From assembly GCF_000182645.1 (NCBI RefSeq), contig NZ_ACQA01000002.1:434001-498000 (forward strand): a stretch of 64,000 nt of DNA, written 5' to 3'. The notes under the pieces are model-generated. The model was given only the letters and a program-made list of their open reading frames with translations. It had not been told where the DNA came from and did not search any database. Shown in pieces: positions 53,216 through 62,655 of this stretch (position 1 is its first letter; every line of letters starts with the position of its first letter). This DNA is from Brucella intermedia LMG 3301. GTDB taxonomy: Bacteria; Pseudomonadota; Alphaproteobacteria; Rhizobiales; Rhizobiaceae. A program made the position numbers and the translations under genes.

Positions 53216-54097
53216 ATGGAACTGCGTCATCTACGGTATTTTCTGGCGGTGGCCGAAGAGGGTAATTTTACCCGAGCGGCTGCCAAGCTCGGGATCGGCC
53301 AGCCGCCGCTCAGCCAGCAGATACGTGATCTCGAAAACGAGATTGGCGTGGCGCTGTTTCACCGCGTACCGCACGGCGCAGAATTGACGGCGGCAGGTAC
53401 GGCGTTTCTGGATGAAGCCAAGGCTTCCCTTGCCGCCGCCGAGAAGGCGAGGCTTGCGGCGCAAGGCGCTGCGCGCGGAGAGACAGGAAGGCTTGCATTG
53501 GGCTTCACCGCATCATCCGCGTTCAATCCGGTGGTGAGCGGTACGATCCGAAAGTTTCGGGCCAGATGGCCCGAAGTCCGGCTGACCCTGACCGAGATGA
53601 ACAGCCATCTCCTGATGCAGAGCCTGCTGCGGGGCGAAGTGGATGCAGCTTTTATCAGGCCCGGTCTCGAAAACCCCAAGGATGTGCGCGTGAAGCGGCT
53701 GGCCGACGAGCCAATGATGATCGCCCTGCCAAGCCATCATCCGCTTGCGGTTCATCCTGAGCTCCCGATTTCAGCACTGGCAAACGAAGCTTTCGTGCTT
53801 TTCCCACGCATAGTCGGGCTAAGCCTTTATGACGACGTGGTCGAGGCCTGCCGGAAGGCAGGCTTTGAAATGATCGTGGCACAGGAAGCGCCACAGATGC
53901 CGTCCGTCGTCAATCTGGTCGCAGCCGATCTCGGCGTCTCGATCGTTCCCGCCGCCATTGCGCAGATCAGGCTGGCCGGTGTCACTTATAGGCCGATCAA
54001 GGGGGGGCCGCTTCTGGCACGGCTGGGCCTGGTTTCGATGAAGAATAACCGGTCCCCGCTGATCGACAATCTGATAAGCCTGTTGCCGGATCAGTGA
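53216..54097 (+). CDS. LysR-family transcriptional regulator (CatR/CynR-like)
   Basis: 293-residue regulator. The winged helix-turn-helix begins MELRHLRYFLAVAEEGNFTR and includes RAAAKLGIGQPPLSQQIRDL, close to the catechol/benzoate-type LysR group. The effector domain carries LGFTASSAFNPVVSGTIRKF. The start is ATG at 53216; a TTG four codons earlier is in frame. It is divergent from the YnfM-like transporter, its likely target. Confidence 0.93.
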   Translation: MELRHLRYFLAVAEEGNFTRAAAKLGIGQPPLSQQIRDLENEIGVALFHRVPHGAELTAAGTAFLDEAKASLAAAEKARLAAQGAARGETGRLALGFTASSAFNPVVSGTIRKFRARWPEVRLTLTEMNSHLLMQSLLRGEVDAAFIRPGLENPKDVRVKRLADEPMMIALPSHHPLAVHPELPISALANEAFVLFPRIVGLSLYDDVVEACRKAGFEMIVAQEAPQMPSVVNLVAADLGVSIVPAAIAQIRLAGVTYRPIKGGPLLARLGLVSMKNNRSPLIDNLISLLPDQ

Positions 54098-54293
54098 TCC
54101 CCATGGCACGGACTGAGCAGAGTGGAGCGCGGGCGGCGTTGACCGTCACCATCTGGCATGTATGATGGCCAGAGCGGCGAGATGCCTGGGAGGGGACGCT
54201 GCTTTTCCATCCATAGGATTACCGTAGGCGAGGGCTGGTGGCCGCAAGCCGAACGGTCGAATTATGCCCTATCCCGTCCGAATGGAGATTTTC

Positions 54294-55091
54294 GTGAAAC
54301 GACTTCTGATTACCGGTGCTGCGGGTGGACTGGGGCGCGTGATGCGCGAAAAGCTGATCGGACAGGCCGAGCGGTTGCGCCTTTCCGATGTTGTCGATAT
54401 GGGCGAGGCCAGGCCCCATGAAGAGCTTGTGCAATGCGACCTTGGCGATCTGGATGCGGTCATGCGCCTTGTCGAGGGCTGTGACGGCATTCTGCATCTT
54501 GGCGGCATTTCCACCGAGGCGTCCTTCAGCAAGATACTGAACGCGAATATCGTCGGGATGTACAATCTCTACGAGGCAGCGCGGGCGCATGGCCGTCCGC
54601 GCATCATTTTCGCCAGTTCCAATCACACGATCGGTTTCTATCGACAGGACGAATATATCGACGCAAAGGCGCCCACGCGACCGGATGGCCTTTACGGCGT
54701 TTCAAAATGCTTTGGCGAGTCCATCGCCAGCCTTTATCACGACAAGTTCGGGCAGGAGACGGCAATCGTTCGCATCGGTTCCTGTTTTGAGGAGCCGCGC
54801 AACCATCGCATGCTCTCCACCTGGATGTCCCATGACGATTTTGCCAGCCTGATCGACTGCGTTTTCCGGGCACCGATGCTGGGATGTCCCGTCATCTGGG
54901 GCGTTTCCAATAATGATTCGATGTGGTGGGATAACAGCCACGCCCGTTTCCTCGGCTGGCATCCGAAGGACAATGCCGAACGCTTCCGCGCCGGACTGGA
55001 GAAGACGACCCCGCGGCCCGCGCCGGATTCAGCGCTCGCGGTCTACCAGGGCGGCGCATTTGTCGATGAGCCCATCCATCAGGACGACTGA
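54294..55091 (+). CDS. udh: Uronate dehydrogenase
   Basis: 265-residue NAD-dependent SDR that oxidises D-galacturonate and D-glucuronate to aldaro-lactones. The length and sequence closely follow the Agrobacterium enzyme as I know it: ITGAAGGLGRVMRE, LHLGGISTE, FASSNHTIGFY, and YGVSKCFGE with the catalytic Tyr and Lys; DNSHARFLGWHPKDNAE also matches. The start is GTG at 54294 with GGAG upstream; the frame opens further from 54264. It stands alone on the plus strand before the ABC importer; the lactonase and aldarate enzymes of the pathway are not in the window. Confidence 0.95.
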   Translation: MKRLLITGAAGGLGRVMREKLIGQAERLRLSDVVDMGEARPHEELVQCDLGDLDAVMRLVEGCDGILHLGGISTEASFSKILNANIVGMYNLYEAARAHGRPRIIFASSNHTIGFYRQDEYIDAKAPTRPDGLYGVSKCFGESIASLYHDKFGQETAIVRIGSCFEEPRNHRMLSTWMSHDDFASLIDCVFRAPMLGCPVIWGVSNNDSMWWDNSHARFLGWHPKDNAERFRAGLEKTTPRPAPDSALAVYQGGAFVDEPIHQDD

Positions 55092-55199
55092 CGGACTTTT
55101 GCCCAAAGACGGATGATGTGAGAGAACGCGTATATTTTGCTTTACGTACCTCAAAACGAAAGCTAATCTTTTAATCGTGATGCTTTGGGAGGAGTTCAC

Positions 55200-55289
55200 G
55201 TGCAGCCACAAACAGCGGCGAAAGCTTTGGAAAAGACTGGGCTGAAAAAGCGCCGGAAGTGGCGATTCGCCGTGGGCGGCTGCCTATGA
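55200..55289 (+). CDS. 29-codon leader ORF coupled to the ABC ATPase gene
   Basis: GTG-started short frame with a very strong GGGAGGAG (55187-55194) 5 bases upstream. It encodes a basic peptide (KKRRKWR near the middle) and ends in TGA at 55287-55289, which overlaps the ATG at 55286 as ATGA. The downstream ATPase start itself has a weak ribosome-binding site, so coupled translation is the likely reason for this ORF. The alternative is that it is only the untranslated leader, with the SD-like sequence fortuitous. Confidence 0.55.
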   Translation: MQPQTAAKALEKTGLKKRRKWRFAVGGCL

Positions 55290-56809
55290 GCGCGCCGGGA
55301 GAAGATGGCAGGCCAGCGCTGCTGGAGGCCGTGTCGCTTTCCAAGTCATTCGGTCCCGTTCAGGTTCTGAAAAACATTGATCTGCGCATTTTCGGCGGCG
55401 AAGTCCACGCGATCATCGGTGAGAACGGTGCCGGAAAATCGACGCTGATGAAGCTGCTAGCGGGCAATGAGCGTCCGACGGGCGGAGAAATCCGCATTGA
55501 CGGCAAGCCGGTGTCCTTCTCGGGGCCGGTCGAGGCCGAAGCGCAGGGCATTGTGCTCGTGCATCAGGAAATCCTGCTCGCACCCGATCTGACCGTCGCG
55601 CAGAACATTTATCTGGGCCGTGAACTGAACCGGGGCGTCGTGGTCGACGACAAGTCGATGCGCGAGGGCGCGCGCAAGGCCATCCGTGATCTCGGCGCCG
55701 ATATCGACCCCGATACGGTCGTCGGTTCCCTGTCCATTGCACAGCGCCAGCTGGTCCAGATCGCCCGCGTGCTTCTGGTGCCGCATCGTGTTGTGATCTT
55801 CGATGAGCCGACCGCCTCGCTGACGCCTTTCGAGACGGAAGCGCTGCTGAAAGTCATTCGCGATATTCGCGCCAAGGGCGTAGCTGTCCTCTATATTTCG
55901 CATCGCCTGCCGGAAGTTAAGGAAATATCCGATCGTGTGACCGTGCTTCGTGACGGGAAACTCGTTTCGGCGCATCTGGCTTCCGAATTGCAGCCATCCG
56001 ATATGGCCCGCCTGATGGTTGGCCGCGATGTCGCAAAACTCTATCCTGACCGCGCAAGCCAGCATGACAACGCTGCCATTCTGGAAATCGAGAACTTCAG
56101 CGTGCCGGGTTACGTGCAGAATGCGAGCTTTCACCTGAACCGGGGCGAAATACTCGGCTTTGCCGGCCTGGTCGGTGCAGGGCGCACGGAACTGATGGAA
56201 GGCATCGTCGGCCTGCGGCCCGGCAAGGGCGATGCGCGCCACAATGGAAAGCCGGTTCATTTTCGCAATGCGCATGAAAGCCAGAAGGCGGGGATCGTTT
56301 ATCTCAGCGAGGACCGCAAGGGCAAAGGGCTGCTGCTGACCAAGGACCTGGGTGTCAATCTGACGCTTGCTTCGCTGAAGAAATTCGTGCGCGGTTTGCA
56401 GATCGATCGCAACAGGGAACGCACTGCGCTTGATGATGCGATCCGTGAGTTCGATATTCGTACGGGCCGCAAGGACATTCTTGCAGGCCAGCTCTCGGGC
56501 GGAAACCAGCAGAAGCTGCTGCTCGCCAAAATGATGATGCTCGATCCGTCCATCGTCATCATCGATGAACCGACGCGCGGCATCGATGTCGGCACGAAGG
56601 AGCAGATTTATCAGTTCATCGCCAATCTGGCTGACGAGGGGAAATCGATCATCGTCGTTTCGTCGGAAATGCCGGAACTGATCGGCATCTGCGACCGCAT
56701 CGTCGTGATGCGGGAAGGGCGGGTCGCCGGTGAGGTGTCCGGCGACCGCATGACGGAACATGACATCGTCGTGCTTGCAACCGGCGTTGAAGCCGAAGAC
56801 GCCGCATAA
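55286..56809 (+). CDS. Sugar ABC transporter ATP-binding protein (RbsA/XylG-like)
   Basis: 507-residue protein with two fused ABC domains energising a CUT2-family sugar importer. First domain: GENGAGKSTLMKLL, LSIAQRQLVQIARVL, VVIFDEPTASL. Second domain: GLVGAGRTELMEGI in place of a standard P-loop, as usual in this family, then LSGGNQQKLLLAKMM and IVIIDEPTRGIDVGTKEQ. The ATG at 55286 overlaps the leader ORF stop. A GTG at 55259 in frame is also possible. It is followed after 21 bp by the permease. Confidence 0.94.
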   Translation: MSAPGEDGRPALLEAVSLSKSFGPVQVLKNIDLRIFGGEVHAIIGENGAGKSTLMKLLAGNERPTGGEIRIDGKPVSFSGPVEAEAQGIVLVHQEILLAPDLTVAQNIYLGRELNRGVVVDDKSMREGARKAIRDLGADIDPDTVVGSLSIAQRQLVQIARVLLVPHRVVIFDEPTASLTPFETEALLKVIRDIRAKGVAVLYISHRLPEVKEISDRVTVLRDGKLVSAHLASELQPSDMARLMVGRDVAKLYPDRASQHDNAAILEIENFSVPGYVQNASFHLNRGEILGFAGLVGAGRTELMEGIVGLRPGKGDARHNGKPVHFRNAHESQKAGIVYLSEDRKGKGLLLTKDLGVNLTLASLKKFVRGLQIDRNRERTALDDAIREFDIRTGRKDILAGQLSGGNQQKLLLAKMMMLDPSIVIIDEPTRGIDVGTKEQIYQFIANLADEGKSIIVVSSEMPELIGICDRIVVMREGRVAGEVSGDRMTEHDIVVLATGVEAEDAA

Positions 56810-56830
56810 GAACAATAAAGTGGGAAATAG

Positions 56831-57832
56831 ATGACACAGGTTGCGACCGATAAAAGCAGAGTGCCGAGGACGTCCAAGGATTGGGATCTGCGCGCAATTG
56901 CGCCTTTTGTAGCGCTCGCTTTGCTGCTTGTACTTGGCGCGATTGCCAACCCGAATTTCATCAGCATCGACAATCTTCTCAACGTCGCAACGCGCAGCGC
57001 ATTCATTGCCATTATCGCGCTCGGCGCCACTTATGTGATTTCCTCTGGCGGGCTTGATCTGTCGGTGGGCGCAATGGTGGCGTTCGTCGCCAGCATCATG
57101 ATCCTTTTCATGAATAGCGGGATGATTGCCGATCCGGTAATGATGCTGATCGCAGCCGTTATGCTGGCGCTGATCGTCGGAGCGGCCTGCGGCCTGTTGA
57201 ACGGCCTCATAACGACAGTTGGCGGCATCGAGCCATTTATCGCCACGCTGGGTACGATGGGTATCTATCGCGGCCTGACGACATGGCTGTCGCAGGGTGG
57301 TGCGATCACTCTGCGCAACCCGGACATTCAGGCGATTTATCGCCCCGCCTATTTCGGGTCCGTGCTTGGTGTACCGGTTCCGGTTATCGTGATTTTCGTG
57401 ACGGCGGCGCTTGCGGCATTCGTTCTTTACCGGACACGCTATGGCCGTCATGTCATTGCTGTAGGATCGAACGAGGATGTGGCGCGCTATTCGGGCATTT
57501 CTGTTAAGAAGGTGCGCACCATTGCTTTCGTTATTCAGGGACTTTGCGTGGCCGTCGCGGTGCTCCTCTATGTGCCGCGTCTTGGCTCCACCTCTGCCAC
57601 CACTGGCCTGATGTGGGAATTGCAGGCCATTACGGCGGTCGTTGTCGGCGGCACGGCGCTGCGCGGCGGCGTCGGTCGAGTGTGGGGCACGATCTGTGGC
57701 GCGTTCATACTGGAGATCATCGGAAACATCATGCTGCTGTCGAGTTTCGTCAGCGAGTATCTGCTGGGAGCCATTCAGGGTGCGATTATTATCATCGCGA
57801 TGCTGGTGCAGCGTTCGCTGGCGCGGAGATAG
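56831..57832 (+). CDS. Sugar ABC transporter permease (RbsC-like)
   Basis: 333-residue integral membrane subunit with about eight to ten hydrophobic segments. GGLDLSVGAMVAFVASIM and the EPFIATLGTMGIYRGLTTWL segment are signature regions of the RbsC/XylH family, and ITAVVVGGTALRGGVGRVWG is the conserved cytoplasmic loop contacting the ATPase. It is the second gene of the operon. The sugar is not determinable from this subunit. Confidence 0.94.
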   Translation: MTQVATDKSRVPRTSKDWDLRAIAPFVALALLLVLGAIANPNFISIDNLLNVATRSAFIAIIALGATYVISSGGLDLSVGAMVAFVASIMILFMNSGMIADPVMMLIAAVMLALIVGAACGLLNGLITTVGGIEPFIATLGTMGIYRGLTTWLSQGGAITLRNPDIQAIYRPAYFGSVLGVPVPVIVIFVTAALAAFVLYRTRYGRHVIAVGSNEDVARYSGISVKKVRTIAFVIQGLCVAVAVLLYVPRLGSTSATTGLMWELQAITAVVVGGTALRGGVGRVWGTICGAFILEIIGNIMLLSSFVSEYLLGAIQGAIIIIAMLVQRSLARR

Positions 57833-57911
57833 GTTTTGGAGATTGGCGGGATTGGTGGGGCGATTCCAGCCAGAGAGGAATGAGAGCCCCGCGTTTACTG
57901 GGAGGAAGACT

Positions 57912-58874
57912 ATGCGAGGGAATTTGATGAAGCTTGCTTTCGCCGCTCTGACGGCGGGTGCGCTGGCCTTTGGCGGCGCGGCAAGCGCACAGGACAAGAA
58001 AGTGACGATCGGCGTGTCGATCCCGGCTGCCGACCACGGCTGGACGGCGGGCGTCGTCTATCACGCCGAACGCGTGGCGAAGCTCCTGATGGAAGAACAT
58101 CCGGGCCTCAATGTCATCGTCAAGACATCGCCCGATGCGGCATCGCAGGCCAATGCGTTGCAGGATCTGGCCGTACAGGGCCTCGACGGGCTGGTCGTTC
58201 TGCCGACCGATCCCGATCCGCTCGTCAACGCCATCAAGGAGATCAAGGACAAGGGAACCTTTGTCGCTCTGGTCGACCGCGCGCCGAGCAGCAACGACAA
58301 CACCATCCGCGATCTCTACGTGGCCGGCAACAACCCGGCGCTCGGACAGGTGGCTGGCGAATATATCAAGAAGACCACGCCCGACGCACAGGTCGTCGTC
58401 ATTCGCGGCCTGCCTATCCCGATCGATCAGCAGCGTCAGGACGGTTTCGACAAGGGCATTGAAGGCTCCAACGTGAAGGTTCTGGACCGCCAGTACGGCA
58501 ACTGGAACCGCGACGATGCCTTCCGCGTCATGCAGGATTTCCTGACCAAATATCCGAAGATCGATGTGGTCTGGGCACAGGATGACGACATGCTTGTCGG
58601 CGTTCTCGAAGCCATCAAGCAGGCGAACCGCTCCGACATTCAGTATGTGGTAGGCGGCGCAGGCTCCAAGGATATGATCAAGAAGGTCATGGACGGCGAC
58701 AAGCTCGTGCCGGTCGATGTCCTCTATCCGCCAGCGATGGTTTCGACCGCGATGCAGCTTGCCGCCGGACATTTCTACGACCAGATTCCGGTGAGCGGCA
58801 ATTACATCCTCGATGCGACGCTCGTGACGAAGGATAATGCCAAGGACTTCTATTTCCCGGATTCGCCGTTCTAA
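57912..58874 (+). CDS. Periplasmic sugar-binding protein (RbsB-like)
   Basis: 320-residue exported receptor. Signal peptide about residues 1-26 (ASAQD). The Peripla_BP_4 fold shows VTIGVSIPAADHGWTAGVVY, LQDLAVQGLDGLVVLPTDPD and VVWAQDDDMLVGVLEAIKQA, typical of pentose/hexose binding proteins. GGAGGAAG precedes the ATG at 57912; an ATG at 57927 is a possible second start. Third gene of the importer operon. The ligand is unknown; xylose is plausible from the neighbouring xyl genes but not shown. Confidence 0.92.
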   Translation: MRGNLMKLAFAALTAGALAFGGAASAQDKKVTIGVSIPAADHGWTAGVVYHAERVAKLLMEEHPGLNVIVKTSPDAASQANALQDLAVQGLDGLVVLPTDPDPLVNAIKEIKDKGTFVALVDRAPSSNDNTIRDLYVAGNNPALGQVAGEYIKKTTPDAQVVVIRGLPIPIDQQRQDGFDKGIEGSNVKVLDRQYGNWNRDDAFRVMQDFLTKYPKIDVVWAQDDDMLVGVLEAIKQANRSDIQYVVGGAGSKDMIKKVMDGDKLVPVDVLYPPAMVSTAMQLAAGHFYDQIPVSGNYILDATLVTKDNAKDFYFPDSPF

Positions 58875-58887
58875 GGTGAACAGATAC

Positions 58888-58926
58888 CGTGCGCCTGCGG
58901 GAGTGGGCGCACGGCTTTCTTTTTCA
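58888..58926 (+). terminator. Hairpin terminator/attenuator after the binding-protein gene
   Basis: Arms CCGTGCGCC (58888-58896) and GGCGCACGG (58907-58915) with a 10-base loop, followed by CTTTCTTTTTC. It lies between the importer and the isomerase gene. Partial read-through would keep the binding protein far more abundant than the enzymes, a common arrangement. Confidence 0.75.
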
Positions 58927-59000
58927 ATCCCGAAATGCAGCGCGAAGCGCGCTCTCAAATTGCTCGATGGCGGGGTCCGAGCATATTCAGGAGAAATTTG

Positions 59001-60053
59001 ATGAAGACGATCAAGGGGCCGGGCATTTTTCTCGGGCAGTTCGCAGGCGATGAAGCGCCGTTCAATACATGGGATGGCATCACCAAATGGGCCGCCGAAA
59101 AAGGCTATGCCGGGGTGCAGGTTCCCACATGGGCGAGCCAGCTGATCGATCTGAAAAAGGCTTCTGAATCGAAGGATTATTGTGACGAATTCGCCGGTGT
59201 GGCGCGTCAGAACGGTGTCGAAGTCACGGAGCTTTCGACGCATTTGCAGGGCCAGCTCGTCGCGGTGCACCCGGCCTATGATGAAGCTTTCGATGGCTTC
59301 GCGGTGCCCGAAGTGCGCGGCAATCCCAAGGCGCGCCAGCAATGGGCGGTTGAGCAGGTGAAGATGGCGATCCGTGCATCGCGCAATCTCGGCATCGGCG
59401 CGCATGCGACCTTTTCCGGTGCGCTGGCATGGCCGTTCATCTATCCATGGCCGCAGCGTCCTGCCGGCCTGGTGGAAACGGCATTTGAGGAACTCGCCCG
59501 CCGCTGGAAGCCGATCCTCAATCATGCCGATGAACACGGCGTCGATATCTGCTATGAAATCCATCCGGGCGAAGACCTGCACGACGGCGTGACCTTCGAG
59601 ATGTTTCTGGAGCAGGTCAAAAACCACCCGCGGGCCAATATGCTCTATGACCCGTCCCATTATGTCCTGCAATGCCTCGATTATCTCGACAATATCGACA
59701 TCTACAAGGACCGCATCAAGATGTTCCACGTCAAGGATGCCGAGTTCAATCCGACCGGACGACAGGGCGTCTATGGCGGCTATCAGGGCTGGGTCAACCG
59801 GGCTGGCCGCTTCCGGTCGCTCGGTGACGGGCAGGTTGATTTTGGCGCGGTGTTCTCCAAGATGGCTGCAAACGACTTTGACGGCTGGGCCGTCGTCGAG
59901 TGGGAATGCGCGCTGAAGCACCCGGAAGACGGCGCGCGCGAAGGCGCGGAGTTCGTCAAGGCGCACATCATTCGGGTGACCGACAAAGCATTTGACGATT
60001 TCGCATCCGGCGGCACCGATGACGCCGCCAACCGACGTATGCTTGGATTATGA
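59001..60053 (+). CDS. Sugar phosphate isomerase/epimerase family protein (TIM barrel)
   Basis: 350-residue protein of the xylose-isomerase-like TIM-barrel (AP-endonuclease 2) fold. Likely metal ligands are Glu in CYEIHPGEDL, His in MFHVKDAEF and Glu in WAVVEWECALKH. AGGAGA supports the ATG at 59001. Proteins of this kind often act with Gfo/Idh/MocA dehydrogenases in sugar or polyol breakdown. The substrate is unknown. Followed after 7 bp by such a dehydrogenase. Confidence 0.9.
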   Translation: MKTIKGPGIFLGQFAGDEAPFNTWDGITKWAAEKGYAGVQVPTWASQLIDLKKASESKDYCDEFAGVARQNGVEVTELSTHLQGQLVAVHPAYDEAFDGFAVPEVRGNPKARQQWAVEQVKMAIRASRNLGIGAHATFSGALAWPFIYPWPQRPAGLVETAFEELARRWKPILNHADEHGVDICYEIHPGEDLHDGVTFEMFLEQVKNHPRANMLYDPSHYVLQCLDYLDNIDIYKDRIKMFHVKDAEFNPTGRQGVYGGYQGWVNRAGRFRSLGDGQVDFGAVFSKMAANDFDGWAVVEWECALKHPEDGAREGAEFVKAHIIRVTDKAFDDFASGGTDDAANRRMLGL

Positions 60054-60060
60054 GGACGCA

Positions 60061-61233
60061 ATGACCATCGAAGCTAAAACCAAGGAAACCGCCGTTCCAC
60101 GTATTCGCCTCGGCATGGTGGGCGGCGGCGCGGGAGCGTTTATCGGCGGCGTTCACCGCATGGCGGCGCGGCTCGACAACCGGTTTGAACTGGTGGCAGG
60201 CGCCTTGTCGTCGTCAGCGGAAAAGGCGCAGGCCTCGGGGCGTGAACTGGGGCTGGCCGAAGACCGCATCTATTCGAGCTACAAGGACATGGCCATTCGC
60301 GAGGCGCGCCTGAAAAACGGCATCGAAGCCGTTTCCATCGTGACGCCGAACCACGTTCACTACGAAGCTGCCAGGGAGTTTTTGCGACGCGGCATCCATG
60401 TTATCTGCGACAAGCCGCTGACCTCGACCCTTGCCGATGCGAAGAAACTGAAGAAGGTCGCCGATGAAAGCGGCGCATTGTTCGTCCTGACGCATAATTA
60501 TACCGGCTATCCGATGGTGCGGCAGGCGCGCGAGATGATCGCCAATGGCGAACTTGGCGATCTGCGCGTCGTACAGGTGGAATATGCGCAGGACTGGCTC
60601 ACCGAAGCGGTTGAGGCAACCGGAGCCAAGGGTGCTGTCTGGCGCACCGATCCGGCGCAATCCGGTCTTGGCGGCGCAACGGGCGATATCGGCACGCACG
60701 CCTTCAATCTCGCCTCCTTCGTGACCGGCCTCACGCTCGATAGTCTCGCTGCTGATCTCGACAGTTTTGTCGAGGGGCGTCGTCTGGACGACAATGCCCA
60801 TGTGATGCTGCGTTTTGCAGGCGGCGCCAAGGGCATGCTCTGGTGCAGCCAGGTTGCGCCGGGCAATGAAAATGCACTGCGCTTGCGTGTCTATGGCACA
60901 AAGGGCGGCATTGAATGGGCGCAGGAAGACCCGAACTATCTCTGGTTCACGCCTTTTGGGGAACAGAAGCGGCTTATCACGCGGGGCGGTGCAGGCGTTG
61001 GCAATGCTGCAACCCGCGTGACCCGTGTGCCGGGCGGTCATCCGGAAGGCTATCTGGAGGCTTTCGCCACCATTTATTCTGAAGCGGCGAGCGCCATCGA
61101 GGCCCATCGTAAGGGGAAGAAGCCGGATAGCGCCGTGATCTATCCGACAGTCGATGACGGCTTGAAGGGCGTTGCCTTCATCGATGCCTGTGTGCGTTCG
61201 TCACAGAAAAACGGCGGCTGGGTCAAGCTTTAG
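60061..61233 (+). CDS. Gfo/Idh/MocA-family oxidoreductase
   Basis: 390-residue NAD(P)-dependent dehydrogenase. The Rossmann motif GMVGGGAGAFIGGVHR lies near residue 20; the catalytic Lys is in VICDKPLTSTLADAKK, and GDIGTHAFNLASFV holds the conserved His of this family. Start at 60061 with GAGG upstream. It probably oxidises or reduces a sugar or polyol imported by the operon's ABC system together with the TIM-barrel protein. A strong terminator follows. Confidence 0.93.
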   Translation: MTIEAKTKETAVPRIRLGMVGGGAGAFIGGVHRMAARLDNRFELVAGALSSSAEKAQASGRELGLAEDRIYSSYKDMAIREARLKNGIEAVSIVTPNHVHYEAAREFLRRGIHVICDKPLTSTLADAKKLKKVADESGALFVLTHNYTGYPMVRQAREMIANGELGDLRVVQVEYAQDWLTEAVEATGAKGAVWRTDPAQSGLGGATGDIGTHAFNLASFVTGLTLDSLAADLDSFVEGRRLDDNAHVMLRFAGGAKGMLWCSQVAPGNENALRLRVYGTKGGIEWAQEDPNYLWFTPFGEQKRLITRGGAGVGNAATRVTRVPGGHPEGYLEAFATIYSEAASAIEAHRKGKKPDSAVIYPTVDDGLKGVAFIDACVRSSQKNGGWVKL

Positions 61234-61253
61234 AAATTGATAGGGGAATAACG

Positions 61254-61279
61254 AAAGGGCGCCAGTGGCGCCCTTTTTT
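61254..61279 (+). terminator. Intrinsic terminator of the sugar operon
   Basis: Ten-base perfect arms AAAGGGCGCC (61254-61263) and GGCGCCCTTT (61267-61276) with a 3-base loop (AGT), and a T-run through 61279. On the minus strand the stem is followed by only three T, so it mainly serves the plus-strand operon and may weakly end xylBA. Confidence 0.9.
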
Positions 61280-61299
61280 GTTATCGTCGCTTTGCCGGT

Positions 61300-62607
61300 T
61301 CAGACATACCGATTGACGACGTTTTCGAGATATTCCTGACGGCCAGATTTCGGCTGCGGATTGATGTCCTTCGCTTCGACTTCCGCCGTGATCTGGTCCA
61401 GCGAGAGGCCGGTCAGAAGTTTCCTGCCGAAATCGCCGTTCCAGCCCGCATAACGCTCATCGAGCGGCTTGGACAACGCGCCGTCCTCCAGCATTCCGGC
61501 GGCTGCCTTCAGCCCGCGTGCACAGCAATCCATGCCCCCGATATGGCCGATCAGCAGATCCTGCGGATCGAGCGACTGGCGGCGCAGCTTGGCGTCGAAA
61601 TTCGTGCCGCCGGTCGTGAAGCCGCCTGCGAGCAGGACCTGATAATAGGCGAGCGCCATTTCCGGCACATTGTTTGGGAACTGGTCCGTGTCCCAGCCGG
61701 ACTGGTAGTCATTTCGGTTCATATCGATGGAGCCGAAAATGCCGAGTGTGCGGGCAAGTGCCAGTTCATGCTCGAAGGAGTGACCAGCCAGAATGGCGTG
61801 GCCCTGCTCGATATTGAGCTTCACCTCGTTTTCGAGGCCATAGCGCTTCAGGAAGCCATAGACCGTCGCGACGTCGTAATCGTATTGATGCTTGGTCGGC
61901 TCCTGGGGCTTCGGTTCGATCAGGATCGTACCCTTGAAGCCGATCTTGTGCTTGTACTCGACCACCAGATTGAGGAACCGCCCCATCTGGTCGAGTTCAC
62001 GTCCAAGATCGGTGTTGAGCAGCGTTTCATAACCTTCGCGACCGCCCCACAGCACATAGTTCTCGCCGCCGAGCCGCTTGGTGGCATCGATGCAGCTTTT
62101 CACGGTCGCCGCGGCAAAGGCGAAGACATCCGGGTCAGGATTGGTTGCGGCCCCGCTCATATAGCGGCGGTTGGAGAACAGGTTAGCCGTGCCCCAGAGA
62201 AGCTTTACGCCGGTTTCGGTCTGCTTCTTCTCGAATATGTCGACAATCTCGTTGAGATATCGGGTATTTTCCGCAAAGTTGCGCCCCTCGGGCCGCACAT
62301 CTGCATCGTGGAAGCAGTAATAGGGCGCGCCAAGCAGGGAGAAGAACTCGAAAGCCACGTCGGCCTTGAGCTTTGCCGCATCCAGCTCGTTGGAATACCA
62401 CGGGCGGTCGAAGGTGCGACCACCGAATGGATCGCCACCCTCCCAGGCAAAGCTGTGCCAGTAGGCGACCGCGAAGCGCAGATGATCTTCCATGCGCTTG
62501 CCCAGCACGATCTCATCCGGATCATAGTGACGGAATGCCAGCGGGTTGTCGCTGTCCGGCCCCTCATACTTGATCTTCTGAATGTCGCCGAAAAATCCGG
62601 TGCTCAT
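61300..62607 (-). CDS. xylA: Xylose isomerase
   Basis: 435-residue enzyme converting D-xylose to D-xylulose. Family motifs are intact: [10 protein letters not shown] with catalytic His, [36 protein letters not shown] with metal-binding Glu, and [20 protein letters not shown]. The segment [18 protein letters not shown] matches the rhizobial form. Start at 62607 with GGGAGG upstream. It follows xylB on the same strand with a 48-bp gap, giving an xylBA operon convergent with the ABC/dehydrogenase operon. Confidence 0.97.
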   Translation of the reverse strand: MSTGFFGDIQKIKYEGPDSDNPLAFRHYDPDEIVLGKRMEDHLRFAVAYWHSFAWEGGDPFGGRTFDRPWYSNELDAAKLKADVAFEFFSLLGAPYYCFHDADVRPEGRNFAENTRYLNEIVDIFEKKQTETGVKLLWGTANLFSNRRYMSGAATNPDPDVFAFAAATVKSCIDATKRLGGENYVLWGGREGYETLLNTDLGRELDQMGRFLNLVVEYKHKIGFKGTILIEPKPQEPTKHQYDYDVATVYGFLKRYGLENEVKLNIEQGHAILAGHSFEHELALARTLGIFGSIDMNRNDYQSGWDTDQFPNNVPEMALAYYQVLLAGGFTTGGTNFDAKLRRQSLDPQDLLIGHIGGMDCCARGLKAAAGMLEDGALSKPLDERYAGWNGDFGRKLLTGLSLDQITAEVEAKDINPQPKSGRQEYLENVVNRYV

Positions 62608-62655
62608 TGTTTCCTCCCGTTCGAATGTCGTCATGTCTGATTGGTTGAGGCAACG

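Noticed and set aside
55457..57997. Very long antisense open frame (846 codons) opposite the ABC transporter genes
   Set aside because: The sense strand has two clear transporter genes. The antisense product is rich in His, Arg and Asn with no domain, as expected for a shadow of GC-rich codons.
57792..59966. Antisense open frame of 724 codons opposite the binding protein and isomerase genes
   Set aside because: It spans two well-supported genes and a terminator; composition is shadow-like and there is no ribosome-binding site.
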